64,000 bases of DNA from SZUA-38 sp965212525. Lineage in GTDB: Bacteria > Pseudomonadota > Gammaproteobacteria > Xanthomonadales > SZUA-38. The notes beneath the pieces are model-generated. The model was not told the DNA's origin and ran no database searches. It was given only the letters and a program-made list of their open reading frames with translations. Made by a program: the position numbers and the translations under genes. Within the stretch, counting starts at the first letter, position 1, and each line of letters opens with the position of its first letter. Below, piece by piece: positions 52,492-62,082 of this stretch. Where the stretch lies: NCBI GenBank assembly GCA_965212525.1, contig CBDBVC010000045.1, forward strand, positions 185,794 through 249,793, given 5' to 3'.

Positions 52492-53367
52492 ATGAACGCA
52501 AGACACATCAATCCACTCATCAGGGCAATGCTGCTGATCAGTCTGATCGCCTGCGGCAAGGTGCTGGCTGACACCGCCGAGGAGGCAAACAGTCTGTTTC
52601 AGAAGCAGGACTGGGCCGGCGCAGCATCAGCCTATACGACGCTGCTGGAAACGGATGGCAGCAATGGTCAGTACTGGTTTCGTCTTGGCCAGGTTCACTA
52701 TCAGCAACAGGATCATGCCGCCGCGATCACAGCACTGAAAAGGGCCACCGAGCTGAGCAATCCGAATGTACCGCCAGCCTATGCCTGGCTTTTCCTTGCC
52801 AGATCACAGGCCGCCGCGGGCGATCAGGCCGCAGCACTGGTCTCGCTGGCTGCCATCGAGGCCACTGGTCTGCGGCCACATCAGGCGATCATCAACACGG
52901 CCGAATTTGCCGACATGCTGGACAACCCCGAGTTTCTGGCAGTGACCGAGAAACTCAAGCCCTGCAATTCGTCCGAGCACCGCGCCTTCGATTTCTGGCT
53001 TGGCGAATGGCAGGTCACCACGCCGTCACGTCCAAGCTGGTCTGCCACCAGTTCCATCACCCTGGGCAACAACGGTTGCTCGATCCATGAGCACTACGTC
53101 AGTCAGGGCGGCTATACCGGTAACAGCATCAACTTTTATGACGCGACAAAAAAACAGTGGCACCAGAGCTGGATCGACAACCAGGGCGGCCCGCTGTACC
53201 TGGACGGCGGCTACAGCGATGGACGAATGCGCCTGGCCGACGCCAGCAGCCGTATCACCTGGACACTGCTGGAGGATGGTCGCGTGCGCCAGCTGTGGGA
53301 ATCAACGGCCGATGAGGGCAAGACCTGGACCGTGGCCTTCGACGGTTATTACAGCCGCAGGGATTAA
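52492..53367 (+). CDS. TPR plus DUF1579-like exported protein
   Basis: A 291-residue protein. A signal peptide (LIRAMLLISLIACGKVLA) is followed by TPR-like helices (EANSLFQKQDWAGAASAYTT and WFRLGQVHYQQQDHAAAITA) and then, from about residue 160, a DUF1579-like barrel (HRAFDFWLGEWQVTTPSRPS, YDATKKQWHQSWIDNQGG). The barrel corresponds to the whole of the preceding gene, so this is a tandem relation with an added TPR half. ATG 52492 has gaggaa six bases before it. Confidence 0.8.
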   Translation: MNARHINPLIRAMLLISLIACGKVLADTAEEANSLFQKQDWAGAASAYTTLLETDGSNGQYWFRLGQVHYQQQDHAAAITALKRATELSNPNVPPAYAWLFLARSQAAAGDQAAALVSLAAIEATGLRPHQAIINTAEFADMLDNPEFLAVTEKLKPCNSSEHRAFDFWLGEWQVTTPSRPSWSATSSITLGNNGCSIHEHYVSQGGYTGNSINFYDATKKQWHQSWIDNQGGPLYLDGGYSDGRMRLADASSRITWTLLEDGRVRQLWESTADEGKTWTVAFDGYYSRRD

Positions 53368-53519
53368 GCTGACCGGACACAAGAATCACGCAGTCGAGCC
53401 TGGTATATGGGCATCCTGTCAGGAACGCGTCAGGGTGTTGTCAGAATCGGGCGGGCCGGCTTGCCGGGGCTGTTGTCACTGTGATGTGATTCACTCAACA
53501 GCAGATCCGGGAGTGAATC

Positions 53520-53876
53520 ATGAACAGGCAACAGATACCGAATATCATCATCTGGATTCTGGCTTCTCTGGTGGCGGCGCTGTTCCTGCTGTCGGGTGTA
53601 CCCAAGTTCTTCGACGAGGGCTGGGTGGGGCGCTTTGCCAGCTGGGGATACTCTGAAACCTTTCTCTACATCATCGGTGCGCTGGAAACACTGGGTGCCA
53701 TCGGCCTGCTGATCCCCAGACTGGCACCCTTTGCCGCCGCCAGCCTCATCGGCATCATGATCGGCGCCATTGTGACCCATCTGAATCATGATCAGGGCAT
53801 TGTATGGAACCTGGCTTATATCGCCGTGCTGTCCGTGGTGGGCACGTATCGCTGGAAACACCGGAAGGCGTCATGA
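53520..53876 (+). CDS. DoxX-like membrane protein
   Basis: A 118-residue protein with four membrane helices: IIIWILASLVAALFLLSGVP, KFFDEGWVGRFASWGYSETF as the loop, then YIIGALETLGAIGLLIP and AASLIGIMIGAIVTHLNHDQ. The FLLSGVPKF turn and the order of helices fit the DoxX/SURF4 family. Function is unknown; DoxX-like proteins are linked to redox or membrane processes. Confidence 0.85.
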   Translation: MNRQQIPNIIIWILASLVAALFLLSGVPKFFDEGWVGRFASWGYSETFLYIIGALETLGAIGLLIPRLAPFAAASLIGIMIGAIVTHLNHDQGIVWNLAYIAVLSVVGTYRWKHRKAS

Positions 53877-53957
53877 TGTGCTGACAAAAAAGGGGGACGC
53901 CCGGGTTGCGCCCCCCTCCACCTCCCCCTGCCGTGGTACTGGCTGGATGAGATCGTG

Positions 53958-54903
53958 TCAGCGAAACAGTTTTTCCTTCATGGCCACCAGCCGGCGCATT
54001 ATGCCCGAGTTGCTGGCCCGGCTGGCTGGCATCGGTTCAGGCAGTCGCCGGTAACTGCCCGGTGAGCGAACCAGTTCGTCGTGTCGCAGCAGCGCCTCCT
54101 GCAGTACATTTTCGGTACGCGTGTGCCCCAGCGGCTTGATCATGTACTTGAATACCTGGCCGTGATTGATCAGCGACTGTGCCACCGACATGTCCGCATT
54201 CTTGGTGACGGCAATGACCACCAGAGCAGGCGATGACGAGGTCAGCTGGTGAATCACATGCAGGCTGCCCTTGATATCGATGTCGATCACCATCACGGCA
54301 ACGCCCTGTGTGGATTCCAGCACATTCACGGCTTCTCTCAGGTCGGGTAGCGGCGTGGATGTCGAAATGGTCGCCATAAATCCGCTGGATGGAGTGAACC
54401 AGGAATGGATGGTGATCGACAATCAGGATGGATTTGGGATGACTGCGGCTGTCCGGCTGCACTGCCGGCTGTCTGTCGCCAGCTGTCTCAAGGGGAGGTT
54501 CTCGAACCGGCTGCGGCATGTAGGCGATATTGGAATTGGACTTGTATTGCGCCGCTGTCTTGATGCATTCGATCAGTTCGGCATTTTTCCAGGGCTTGGT
54601 CAGATAACGGAACACTTCGGCATCGTTTATACAGCTCTTGACGGCATAATGATCGGTAAAGCCGGTGAGCAGTATGCGCATGGTGGAGGGCGATTGTCGC
54701 TTGAACTCGTACAACAATTCATGGCCTCGCATTTTCGGCATTCGTTCGTCACTGACGACCACGTCGATCTTCTTCTTGCCGATATACTGCATCGCCTGCG
54801 CGCCGTTGGTAGCAAACAGCATGTCAAAATGGGGCCGGCAGGCGGCACGGATCGATTTCAATACCCGGATTTCATCATCGACAAACAGGACAGTTGGATT
54901 CAT
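53958..54903 (-). pseudogene. Dual-receiver response regulator, frameshifted
   Basis: The first frame gives a complete REC domain (VLFVDDEIRVLKSI, phosphoacceptor Asp52 in VVVSDERMP, Lys103 in YLTKPWKN), a linker and the start of a second REC (SILIVDHHPFLVHSIQRIYG). The frame breaks at ggg 54345-54347; the other minus frame continues DLREAVNVLESTQGVAVMVI, DIDIKGS and VFKYMIKPLGHTR. Removing one base restores about 314 codons. No output domain follows, so it would act through protein contacts. It starts four bases inside the kinase stop. Confidence 0.88.
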
Positions 54904-56663
54904 TCGCTATTGACCACGTTGAGCAACCGGGCTTCCCCCTGCCTGACCGGTATACTGATTGTAAAGGTTGATCCCTTGCCGGGTGTGGACTCCACATCGA
55001 TGGATCCGCCATGGCTCTTGATCAGTTTGTAGGAGATGGACAGCCCCAGGCCGGTGCCCTCACCGATGTCCTTGGTGGTGAAGAAGGGGTCAAAGATCTT
55101 GTGCTGAACCTCTTCGCTCATGCCATCACCTGAATCGGTAATCTTGATTCGGGCCATGCCGTCACTGTGACTGGTGGTGATGTCCAGATCACCATGTCCG
55201 CGGATAGCCTGGGCGGCGTTCATGATGATATTCATCAGCACCTGGTTGATCTGTGATGGCGCGCACTCGACTTCCGGCAGATCACCATAGTGTCGCCTGA
55301 CCGTGATTCTGCTGCGCAGCTCTGAAGAGCAGATCTTGATGGTCTTCTCGAGCCCGTCATGCAGGTCATACAATTCGGCTTCGGCACGATCGACGCGGCT
55401 GAAATCCTTCAGGCTGGTGACCAGTTCGGAAATTTCCCTCAGACCATAGCTGCTGTCCTTGAGCAGAGCCCGCATTTCATTGAGGGCATGATCCGGATTC
55501 AGATGGCGGTAGGCACGCACAATCTGGAACAGCAACTGCTTGACCTGGGTGGCATCGGGTTTTGGCCGCTTCAGCAGTGTGGACATGTTTTCCAGCCCAA
55601 CCAGGACCCGGCCCAGTTTGCCCACATTCAGCCGCACTGTATCCACGTTGCTGCTGATATAGCTCAGCGGTGTGTTGATCTCGTGTGCCACACCGGCCAC
55701 CATCTGGCCCAGTGAGGCCATTTTTTCCGACTGAATCAGCTGTTCCTGGGATTCCTGCAGATGACGGTGTGCATGTTCAATCTCGGCCGTGCGCTTGTTC
55801 ACGGCATGCTCCAGATTCGAATACAGACCGCGCAGCTTGAAGGCGAGCACCAGGAAGCCGATCAGCAACAGGCCAAAAAAGCCGAACAGCAGCACATTGG
55901 CCTGCCGGTTGTCTGTGGACAACTGCACGTATCGATCACTGAGCGCCGATTCCAGTCGAACCAGGCCTGCCGGCGTCGCCGATTCGATGGTTCTCAACAG
56001 ATACTGGTCGGTGACTTCCTTTTCTTCCAGCAGCGTTCGCAGGTGATTGATGAACTCGAGGCTCAGGATGCGGGCCTGTTCCGGCATGATGGTGTCCAGA
56101 TTCTGCAGCTGTGCTGCCAGCAGCTTCAGGTGATCGCTGCTTACCGGCCCGGAGGCCAGTGAATACTTGAGTATTTCCGTGGTGGTTTCACTGAGCAGTG
56201 CTGCAGTGTCATCAAGCCCCGCCGCCTCGGCGATGCTGGTCAGTTCCTCGCCTGCGATAGGTGCGTAGTTGACCGAGTTGCGCAGCACGGCATTGTGCGC
56301 CTTGAAGTTCTCGATCTGGTCCAGCTTGTTGATGATGCGCTGCTGGTATTCAACGAAGGCTTCATTCAGTTCACTCAGTGTGTCGGGGTCAAAGGCCTCG
56401 ATCCGGTTTTTAAGCCGTGCGACTGCAATCGCCTGTTCATTGGCCATCTGCGCCAGTTTGTCGTAATTGTTGTCCATGCCGAAACGGGACTTCAGTGACA
56501 GGGTATCGACACTGGCATCGAGCTGCTTGAGCTCGCTCAGGTCATCAAGTATGGCCGCATGATCACTGGCAAATTCACTGGTCTGGTACTTGTAGCCCGC
56601 CAGCAGCAGACCAGCCACCACAGCCAGCCCCAGCAGAGATACGCCAATCTTGAGCAATTTCAT
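54900..56663 (-). CDS. DAHL-type sensor histidine kinase
   Basis: A 587-residue membrane kinase. TM1 is at residues 5-25, and residues about 30-250 are an all-helical periplasmic region without cysteines, resembling the double all-helical ligand-binding (DAHL) sensor. TM2 is at about 256-277. A coiled coil leads to the phosphoacceptor box GVAHEINTPLSYI (His327). The catalytic part has NIIMNAAQAI, ITDSGDGMSEEV, FTTKDIGEGTGLGLSI and GSTFTISIP. It overlaps the response regulator by four bases and the peroxidase gene by one. Confidence 0.93.
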   Translation of the reverse strand: MKLLKIGVSLLGLAVVAGLLLAGYKYQTSEFASDHAAILDDLSELKQLDASVDTLSLKSRFGMDNNYDKLAQMANEQAIAVARLKNRIEAFDPDTLSELNEAFVEYQQRIINKLDQIENFKAHNAVLRNSVNYAPIAGEELTSIAEAAGLDDTAALLSETTTEILKYSLASGPVSSDHLKLLAAQLQNLDTIMPEQARILSLEFINHLRTLLEEKEVTDQYLLRTIESATPAGLVRLESALSDRYVQLSTDNRQANVLLFGFFGLLLIGFLVLAFKLRGLYSNLEHAVNKRTAEIEHAHRHLQESQEQLIQSEKMASLGQMVAGVAHEINTPLSYISSNVDTVRLNVGKLGRVLVGLENMSTLLKRPKPDATQVKQLLFQIVRAYRHLNPDHALNEMRALLKDSSYGLREISELVTSLKDFSRVDRAEAELYDLHDGLEKTIKICSSELRSRITVRRHYGDLPEVECAPSQINQVLMNIIMNAAQAIRGHGDLDITTSHSDGMARIKITDSGDGMSEEVQHKIFDPFFTTKDIGEGTGLGLSISYKLIKSHGGSIDVESTPGKGSTFTISIPVRQGEARLLNVVNSE

Positions 56664-57625
56664 TACTTGATCTCCTGATATTCACCAACCAGTGTTTCCA
56701 GGAAGGCGATGATGTCGTCGCGGTCGGTGGACGGCACCTCGCGCCCCAGCTGAAATTCGATCATCACATCGACGGCTTCCTCGATGGTTGCCGCAGAGCC
56801 GTCATGAAAATAAGGCGGCGTCCTGACGGCCAGCCTCAGGCTGGGTACCTTGAAATAACGTTTTTCCCATTCGTTTCGGGTGATGTTGTAACGACCCAGA
56901 TCGTCGTTGATGCTGTCGTTGAGGTTGATGTCCTTGAGCACGCCGAATTTCTGGAACATGTTGCCGCCAACATTGACACCCTGGTGGCAACTGGCACAAC
57001 CATAGGCCTTGAACAGGGCATAGCCGCGTTTCTGCTGTTCATCAATGGCTGATGTGTCGCCCCTGAGAAAGCGGTCGAATCGGGAATTGGGTAGTATCAG
57101 CGTCTTTTCGAACTCTGCCAGCGCCAGCTGGATGTTTTCGGTGGTGACACCGTCATCGAACAGGCGGTTGAACAGGGGCGGGTATTCTGCCGTCTGTGCC
57201 AGCTTGCGTGTGGCATCATCCCAGGTGGCCATTCCCATTTCGACAGGATCGGTCACCGGAAAAGAGGACTGATGTACCAGATCCGCAGCCCGTCCATCCC
57301 AGAACTGTCTGAAGTTGAAATACGAATTGAACACTGTGGGGGAGTTGCGCGTGCCGGTCTTGCCATCAATGCCGGTCGACACACGGGTGAACTCTGCTCC
57401 GGCTTCAGACAGGTCATGACAGGTTTCACAGGATACCGAGTTGTCACGCGACATGCGTGGATCACTGAACAGTTTCTTGCCGAGCAGTGCCTTGGCCCGG
57501 TCAATTCTGAGGTCTGTCGGAATGGGTTGTATGGGTTCTGTGGCATATAGCGCTGCGACCAGAGTGACGCCGGCCATCAGAACGACCATCAAGCTGGTAT
57601 ATCTGTATCTGAGGATCATGCGCAC
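56663..57625 (-). CDS. Di-heme cytochrome c peroxidase (CCP/MauG family)
   Basis: A 320-residue exported protein (N-terminal helix SLMVVLMAGVTLVAALYA). Two heme motifs are visible: CETCH at residues 66-70 and CASCH at 210-214. GTRNSPTVFNSYFNFRQFWD and DPVEMGM are typical of the bacterial CCP/MauG group, which reduces hydrogen peroxide in the periplasm or oxidises proteins. It is promoter-proximal in an operon with the kinase and dual-receiver regulator, suggesting the system senses peroxide or a heme redox state. Confidence 0.93.
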   Translation of the reverse strand: MRMILRYRYTSLMVVLMAGVTLVAALYATEPIQPIPTDLRIDRAKALLGKKLFSDPRMSRDNSVSCETCHDLSEAGAEFTRVSTGIDGKTGTRNSPTVFNSYFNFRQFWDGRAADLVHQSSFPVTDPVEMGMATWDDATRKLAQTAEYPPLFNRLFDDGVTTENIQLALAEFEKTLILPNSRFDRFLRGDTSAIDEQQKRGYALFKAYGCASCHQGVNVGGNMFQKFGVLKDINLNDSINDDLGRYNITRNEWEKRYFKVPSLRLAVRTPPYFHDGSAATIEEAVDVMIEFQLGREVPSTDRDDIIAFLETLVGEYQEIK

Positions 57626-58126
57626 TCCACCTTTGCAGGAAATATAGAGTAAAGTACTGTGCCGGAAAGGGAGTCCGATTTTTCAGTCGCCCAGATCCGG
57701 AGCCGTCTGCTCACAAAATAATGCAAGAAAAATACGATGGTATGACCGATATTTTTCAGGTCACGCAGTGTGTTCGTTCTTACAAAAAAATTGCACTCAT
57801 CTAATAGATATGTGAACTACAACACACTATTCTCTCACCCGGAATGTTAACTTTTTTTAAGAGTAAGGTGCCCTTTCAGGTGACTGATTCATCAGGGTTA
57901 TCCCTGTGCCGAATATACTCGACCCCCTCTTTGTGAACTATATACTTCCAATCACATCACATGGAGGTATACACGCCGTCGCCGACTGCCTGTCATGCCA
58001 ACTGATGGCCTTATCATCACCTGACCAGTTCTGCCTTTCGTATCTGGATATGCTGTTTTCAGTCCCGTGTAACATCCGGGGGTGCTGAAACGTTCAGGGA
58101 ATAGAACAGAGTCGAGGAGTCACGAC
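57626..58126. other. Intergenic region upstream of the CCP operon and 58127 gene
   Basis: About 500 bases. The stretch at 57770-57880 is AT-rich, with several A and T tracts. This region should contain the peroxidase promoter (minus strand) and the promoter of the gene at 58127. A 60-codon open frame at 57906-58088 shows no family features. No repeat or RNA gene was recognised. Confidence 0.5.
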
Positions 58127-58498
58127 ATGGACAGACAATCAGCACAACTTTTTCTGCGGTACTTTCTGCTGACAGTCCTGTTCTCGTCTCTGCTGCTGGC
58201 CACAGTGGGTCATTCCGGTACAGCGATGGCGGCCGACTCGTCCACAGAACATTCTTCGCAGCCGGAAAGTAACGATCAGGCCAGTCTGTTGATGTTCTCC
58301 TATGACCGGATACGTCAGCGTATCAGGCAGGGGACGAATGCCCTGTCACGCTGGGCCCAGCGGCTGAATCCTTTCAGCAGCCTGGCCTCACGATTGGAGC
58401 AGACAGAACACCAGCAGACAACGGTGGCCAATGAAGACATTGACCCGAAGTCAGCTGAACAGTCAGAGCAGCCGTCTGCGCCGCAGGATCCGGACTGA
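58127..58498 (+). CDS. Small exported hypothetical protein
   Basis: A 123-residue protein with a signal peptide (YFLLTVLFSSLLLATVGHSG then TAMAA) and a helical, Gln/Ser/Glu-rich mature region (MFSYDRIRQRIRQGTNALSR). gaggag at 58114-58119 sets the ATG. The last 36 bases overlap, tail to tail, the minus-strand gene 58463-59296. No family is recognised. Confidence 0.65.
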   Translation: MDRQSAQLFLRYFLLTVLFSSLLLATVGHSGTAMAADSSTEHSSQPESNDQASLLMFSYDRIRQRIRQGTNALSRWAQRLNPFSSLASRLEQTEHQQTTVANEDIDPKSAEQSEQPSAPQDPD

Positions 58499-59296
58499 GA
58501 TCAGGGCGAGCAGCAATACCAGTATCAGCATGCCGTTCGCGTTCAGACCTGGCACTGTGAACGGTCCGACCGGTGCTGCCGGTGCACCGCCGATCAGTAC
58601 CTGTATGTTGACACGCCCCAGTTCCACGCCCGCCAGATCCCTGACACTGAGAAATACCGCGTAAGTGCCGGGGATATCGGGATCGTAGGCATCCAGTGGT
58701 GGTATCGGAAAGAAGGAATAGCGCCAGGACTGTTGCAGCACATTATTCCCGGACAGCAGTGTCAGGTAGGTCATGGGGTCGCCCGCCTCGGTTCCCATCC
58801 CGTTCCCGGTGGTGTTGTCACCGATGCTGTGGTCAAAGAACGGTGCATTCAGCGGTGGGATATTGGGCGTGACCGGATCGAAAACCAGAAAATCAGTACC
58901 AATGCCCGGGTTAACGTCGAAACCGATGCGATAGGTGAACTGATCGAGGTTGAGTACACTGCTGTTGTCAAAATCGGTATTCACCGTGAAGTCGACATTC
59001 CAGCGGTTCGCGGTCATTGGGTCGTTGTCGTGATCGGTCTCGGCCAGTGTGAAACTGTAGCTGCCGTCACCGTTGCTGTTGGTGGTGCCGACAAACGGAA
59101 TCTTGGCGCGAACACCAACTTCAAGACCATTGATGCGGTCGGTGGTGAAGTCACCGTTGACATTGCCGGAGCCGAAGATCACATCGGGGGTGATATCCTG
59201 ATCGAATTCGATCACGGCCTGGGCGACGCCTGATACAAGCAGCAACAGGATGGTGAAAACCAGTGAGCGATGAGTTCTTGTTGTTGTTATGTTCAT
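58463..59296 (-). CDS. Choice-of-anchor F-like surface protein with C-terminal sorting signal
   Basis: A 277-residue exported protein (signal SLVFTILLLLVSGVAQA). The mature part has FDQDITPDVIFGSGNVNGDF and TTDRINGLEVGVRAKIPFVG, as in the choice-of-anchor F family. The C-terminus VPGLNANGMLILVLLL, followed by a helix and RRRR, is a VPxL/IPTL-type tripartite sorting signal recognised by exosortase-like transpeptidases. gaggct precedes the ATG. No exosortase gene is in this window. Confidence 0.82.
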   Translation of the reverse strand: MNITTTRTHRSLVFTILLLLVSGVAQAVIEFDQDITPDVIFGSGNVNGDFTTDRINGLEVGVRAKIPFVGTTNSNGDGSYSFTLAETDHDNDPMTANRWNVDFTVNTDFDNSSVLNLDQFTYRIGFDVNPGIGTDFLVFDPVTPNIPPLNAPFFDHSIGDNTTGNGMGTEAGDPMTYLTLLSGNNVLQQSWRYSFFPIPPLDAYDPDIPGTYAVFLSVRDLAGVELGRVNIQVLIGGAPAAPVGPFTVPGLNANGMLILVLLLALISVRILRRRRLL

Positions 59297-59767
59297 CTTG
59301 GTAAGCCTCTTTGAATGACACGCATTCCCTCTCGGGGCCCTCTTCTAATCAAATTGCAACCTCGGCCTTCCTCAGGCCGATCGGCTGATGTTCATTATAT
59401 ATCAATAATTTAAAATAGTTATCTCGAATAGTAATTATTTAATAATCGCAAGTAATTGTATATAAAGTATTTATTGTTCCCAATGCATCTCGATACATTT
59501 GCGATCAGCCGTGACACCGTGCTGCGTCACGGGAAATTCGGGGGACGGGCCTGTAAGCCCGTTAACATGATGATCGCAACGAAAACTGCAACAACTTCAC
59601 ACAATTGAACAAGAAACAGGCGATTTTCGGATGATTTTTGCCAAAATCGCTGTTTTACACCCGTAATGATCTTGTCATGACAGGTTGAGGTCAGTAGTAT
59701 CATTGGTCGCCCGGCAGACTGTGAGGGCTGCCAACCTGAACCTTGATTTAAAAAACGGGGGGTTACC
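59297..59767. promoter_or_regulatory. AT-rich divergent promoter region with three hairpins
   Basis: 470 bases between the divergent surface-protein genes. 59385-59485 is strongly AT-rich, unlike the rest of the window. Hairpins are visible at 59509-59532 (ccgtgac/gtcacgg), 59545-59562 (acgggc/gcccgt) and 59614-59656 (aaacaggcgatttt paired with aaaatcgctgttt, one bulge). The last lies in the leader of the IPTL gene and may be regulatory. Confidence 0.5.
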
Positions 59768-60908
59768 TTGAAAACTCGAATCAAAAACAACAGTGTGCTT
59801 GTTGCCGCTGTACTGATCCTGGCCGGTACATTCGGCGCTGCGAATGCACAGGATCGCGTCCTTGCTGTCTCCGATCCGGCTGTGAATCGCGGCGGGCCTA
59901 CCTGTAGCAACGGCGGTGCAGCCATTCTCAGTCAGGCACCGAACCAGGCCAACGGTCTGTTCGCCGATGCGGACTGTGGAATCTGTGGCACGGGCCAGCA
60001 GGCGGTTGCCGATAACTTTACTCTTGCAGGACCTGAAACCATTGCCCAGATCACCATCTGGAGCGGTTATTTCCCGGGTGACATGTTCCCAACTCCTGCT
60101 GACCCCTGGACCATCACTTTCCGCAACGATGCGGCCAGCCTTCCCGGGTGCCGTGGTGACATCGGAAACAGTCACCCCGACAGCCAATCTCACAGGGGTT
60201 GTGCTGTTTGGTGTTCAGGAGATCGAGTACACATTTGATCTCACTCCCGTTAATCTTGCTGCCGGCAACTACTGGGTGGAAATCACTACCAATTCAGTCG
60301 GCAACGCCGATCAGGCATTCTGGGAAGTTGGTAATGCTGACACGGTAGGCAACGGTGCTGTCGGTATTGCCTTTGCAACCGCGGTGCCGGGTGTCACCTG
60401 GACCCCAGACGCGACACTTGAATTTGCCATCCAGATGTGTGGTTCAGGCGATGCCGATGTGTCACTGGCGATCACCAACGATGCCACACCGCCTGTCGCT
60501 GATGGAAGCTCGTTCAACTTCATCCTGACCGCTTCCAATGCTGGTCCGGGCACTGCAACCAATGCCATGGTGAATGCTACAATCTCGAATAACGCCACCG
60601 TCAATTCCACTGATTGTGGTGCAGGCATCGCAGGCAACAACATCACCTGGGCGGCGGGCAACATCGCGCCGGCAGGCAATGCCGTCTGCAACGTCAATGT
60701 GACGGTCAATGGCGTCGGCAACATCACGGCCAGTGGTTCGGTCTCCTCTGATATCTCGGATCCTGTTCCGGCCAACAACAACGGCTCCAATGCTGTTGCC
60801 GGTCCGGTACAGACCATTCCGACCCTGTCGTTCGCCGGCATGGTGGTGATGGTTCTGGCCATGTTCGCAGGACTGTTCATGTACCAGCGCCGTCAGCGTC
60901 AGAACTGA
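59768..60908 (+). pseudogene. IPTL-CTERM surface protein with DUF11 domain, frameshifted
   Basis: The TTG start after a G-rich site opens a signal peptide (NNSVLVAAVLILAGTFGAAN). The first frame encodes a beta domain with NQANGLFADADCGICGTGQQ and DPWTITFRNDA. At ccc 60143-60145 the frame changes and the +1 frame continues PGAVVTSETVTPTANLTG, NYWVEITTN and a DUF11 repeat (FILTASNAGPGTATNAMVNA). It ends in IPTLSFAGMVVMVLAMFAGL and YQRRQRQN, an IPTL-CTERM sorting signal. One frame would give about 380 residues. Confidence 0.88.
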
Positions 60909-60934
60909 TCCGATCAGTTATAGCTGAATACGAA

Positions 60935-60960
60935 AAACCGCCTCATCGAGGCGGTTTTTT
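60935..60960 (+). terminator. Intrinsic terminator of the IPTL gene
   Basis: aaaccgcctc (60935-60944), loop atc, gaggcggttt (60948-60957), continuing into a seven-T run. A strong, classical stem with U-tract 27 bases after the stop codon. On the other strand the A-run could make it bidirectional and end the convergent minus-strand gene as well. Confidence 0.92.
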
Positions 60961-60994
60961 TATGCCTGAGTTTCGAGCATCGAGGCAAACAGCA

Positions 60995-62035
60995 TCAACC
61001 CTCCAGTCGGCTGGATGACATGCCAGCGTTGAGCCACTGACCATCCAGCTTGCGAACCAGCATGGTCCAGGCCCACTGATGATCAAAGCCGGCACCTGAT
61101 GCCTGTACAAATCCGCGTGTGCGGGACACTGGCCTGAACCCAGCCGAGATCACCACTGTCGGCAATCTCGATCACCGGATCGACAAGATCGCTGTATTCG
61201 ATATAACTGATCTGACCGAACAACTGAGTGAAACGGCTGTGCATGTCATCCCGGCTGATCGTCGACACTGTGCCGCCATCACTGGCTGGTGGATGGGTCA
61301 GCGCTGCGTTCACTGATCAGATTTGCATCGCCCAGGCAGTGCGCCGCCAGCAGCTGTCGGTGCAGCCGATGGACCTGGACCGTATCCAGCGCAGGTGCCT
61401 GAACCGACTGCATGAACCACAAGGGTATCTGATCAGCGATACTGATCTCGGTAAAGCGGTAGTCGAACGTCCGGCTGCCGTCGTCTATGGTGATCTGCCA
61501 GGGTAGTGAACGGTCACCTGTGTCTCGCCAGTCGGAATAGCGTACATCGATCACGGGCGTCTGAGGGTATTCGAATCGCATCCCTGCCGGTTGCTCGAGA
61601 TCACTGCCGATCAGGGTCACGGTACCACCATGAGGAATGGATCCCGAACGTGCCTGCCAGGTCCTGTTATCCAGCTCAACCGTGGTCTTGGCTATGTCAG
61701 TCATGACGGAATCAAAGTGAATCAGCAGGGCATGAAACTGGTGACCGAGGGCGAACAGCTTGTGGAAATCCGAACCGGCCTGTTCGGCAGCAGGCGTTCG
61801 TACCCAGGCATGCGGGCCTTCAACCACCAGCTGTGCAGGATCTTCGCGAAGAAACGACAGCGAGGACTCATAAGGTGATCGGTAGTGCGTCTGCACGCCG
61901 TACTGCTTGCCGTCCGATGCCCGTCACATCGGCAGTTGCGGAGATCGCCGTGCCATGACAGGCATCATTGGCCTGGGCCAGGCTGCTGAACACCAGCAGC
62001 AGAGCAGACAAGTTGAATCTGATCGGTGAGTTCAT
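60995..62035 (-). pseudogene. Exported NTF2/SnoaL-like protein, three frameshifts
   Basis: Read on the minus strand, the start at 62035 opens a signal peptide (LSALLLVFSSLAQA). The frame breaks at ccc 61920-61922 and continues YGVQTHYRSPYESSLSFLRE and VDSVMTDIAKTTVEL-like text in the frame ending at 61279. It breaks again near 61309-61313 (NAALTHPPASDGG, ISRDDMHSRFTQLFGQISYI) and again at ggg 61123-61125, ending RTRGFVQASGAGFDHQWAWT and MLVRKLDGQWLNAG. The last part is an NTF2-like strand set. Repair gives about 345 residues. Family assignment is tentative. Confidence 0.7.
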
Positions 62036-62082
62036 TGTGGTCATCCTCTCGATACGGTTTGCCCGTCAATTCATGAGTGATG

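Noticed and set aside
53879..53935. Terminator from the G-run and C-runs after the DoxX gene
   Set aside because: The G and C runs can pair but only with a poor, ambiguous stem and no clear T-tract.
57906..58088. Possible 60-codon gene in the intergenic region
   Set aside because: No ribosome site, no recognisable domain, and weak codon character.
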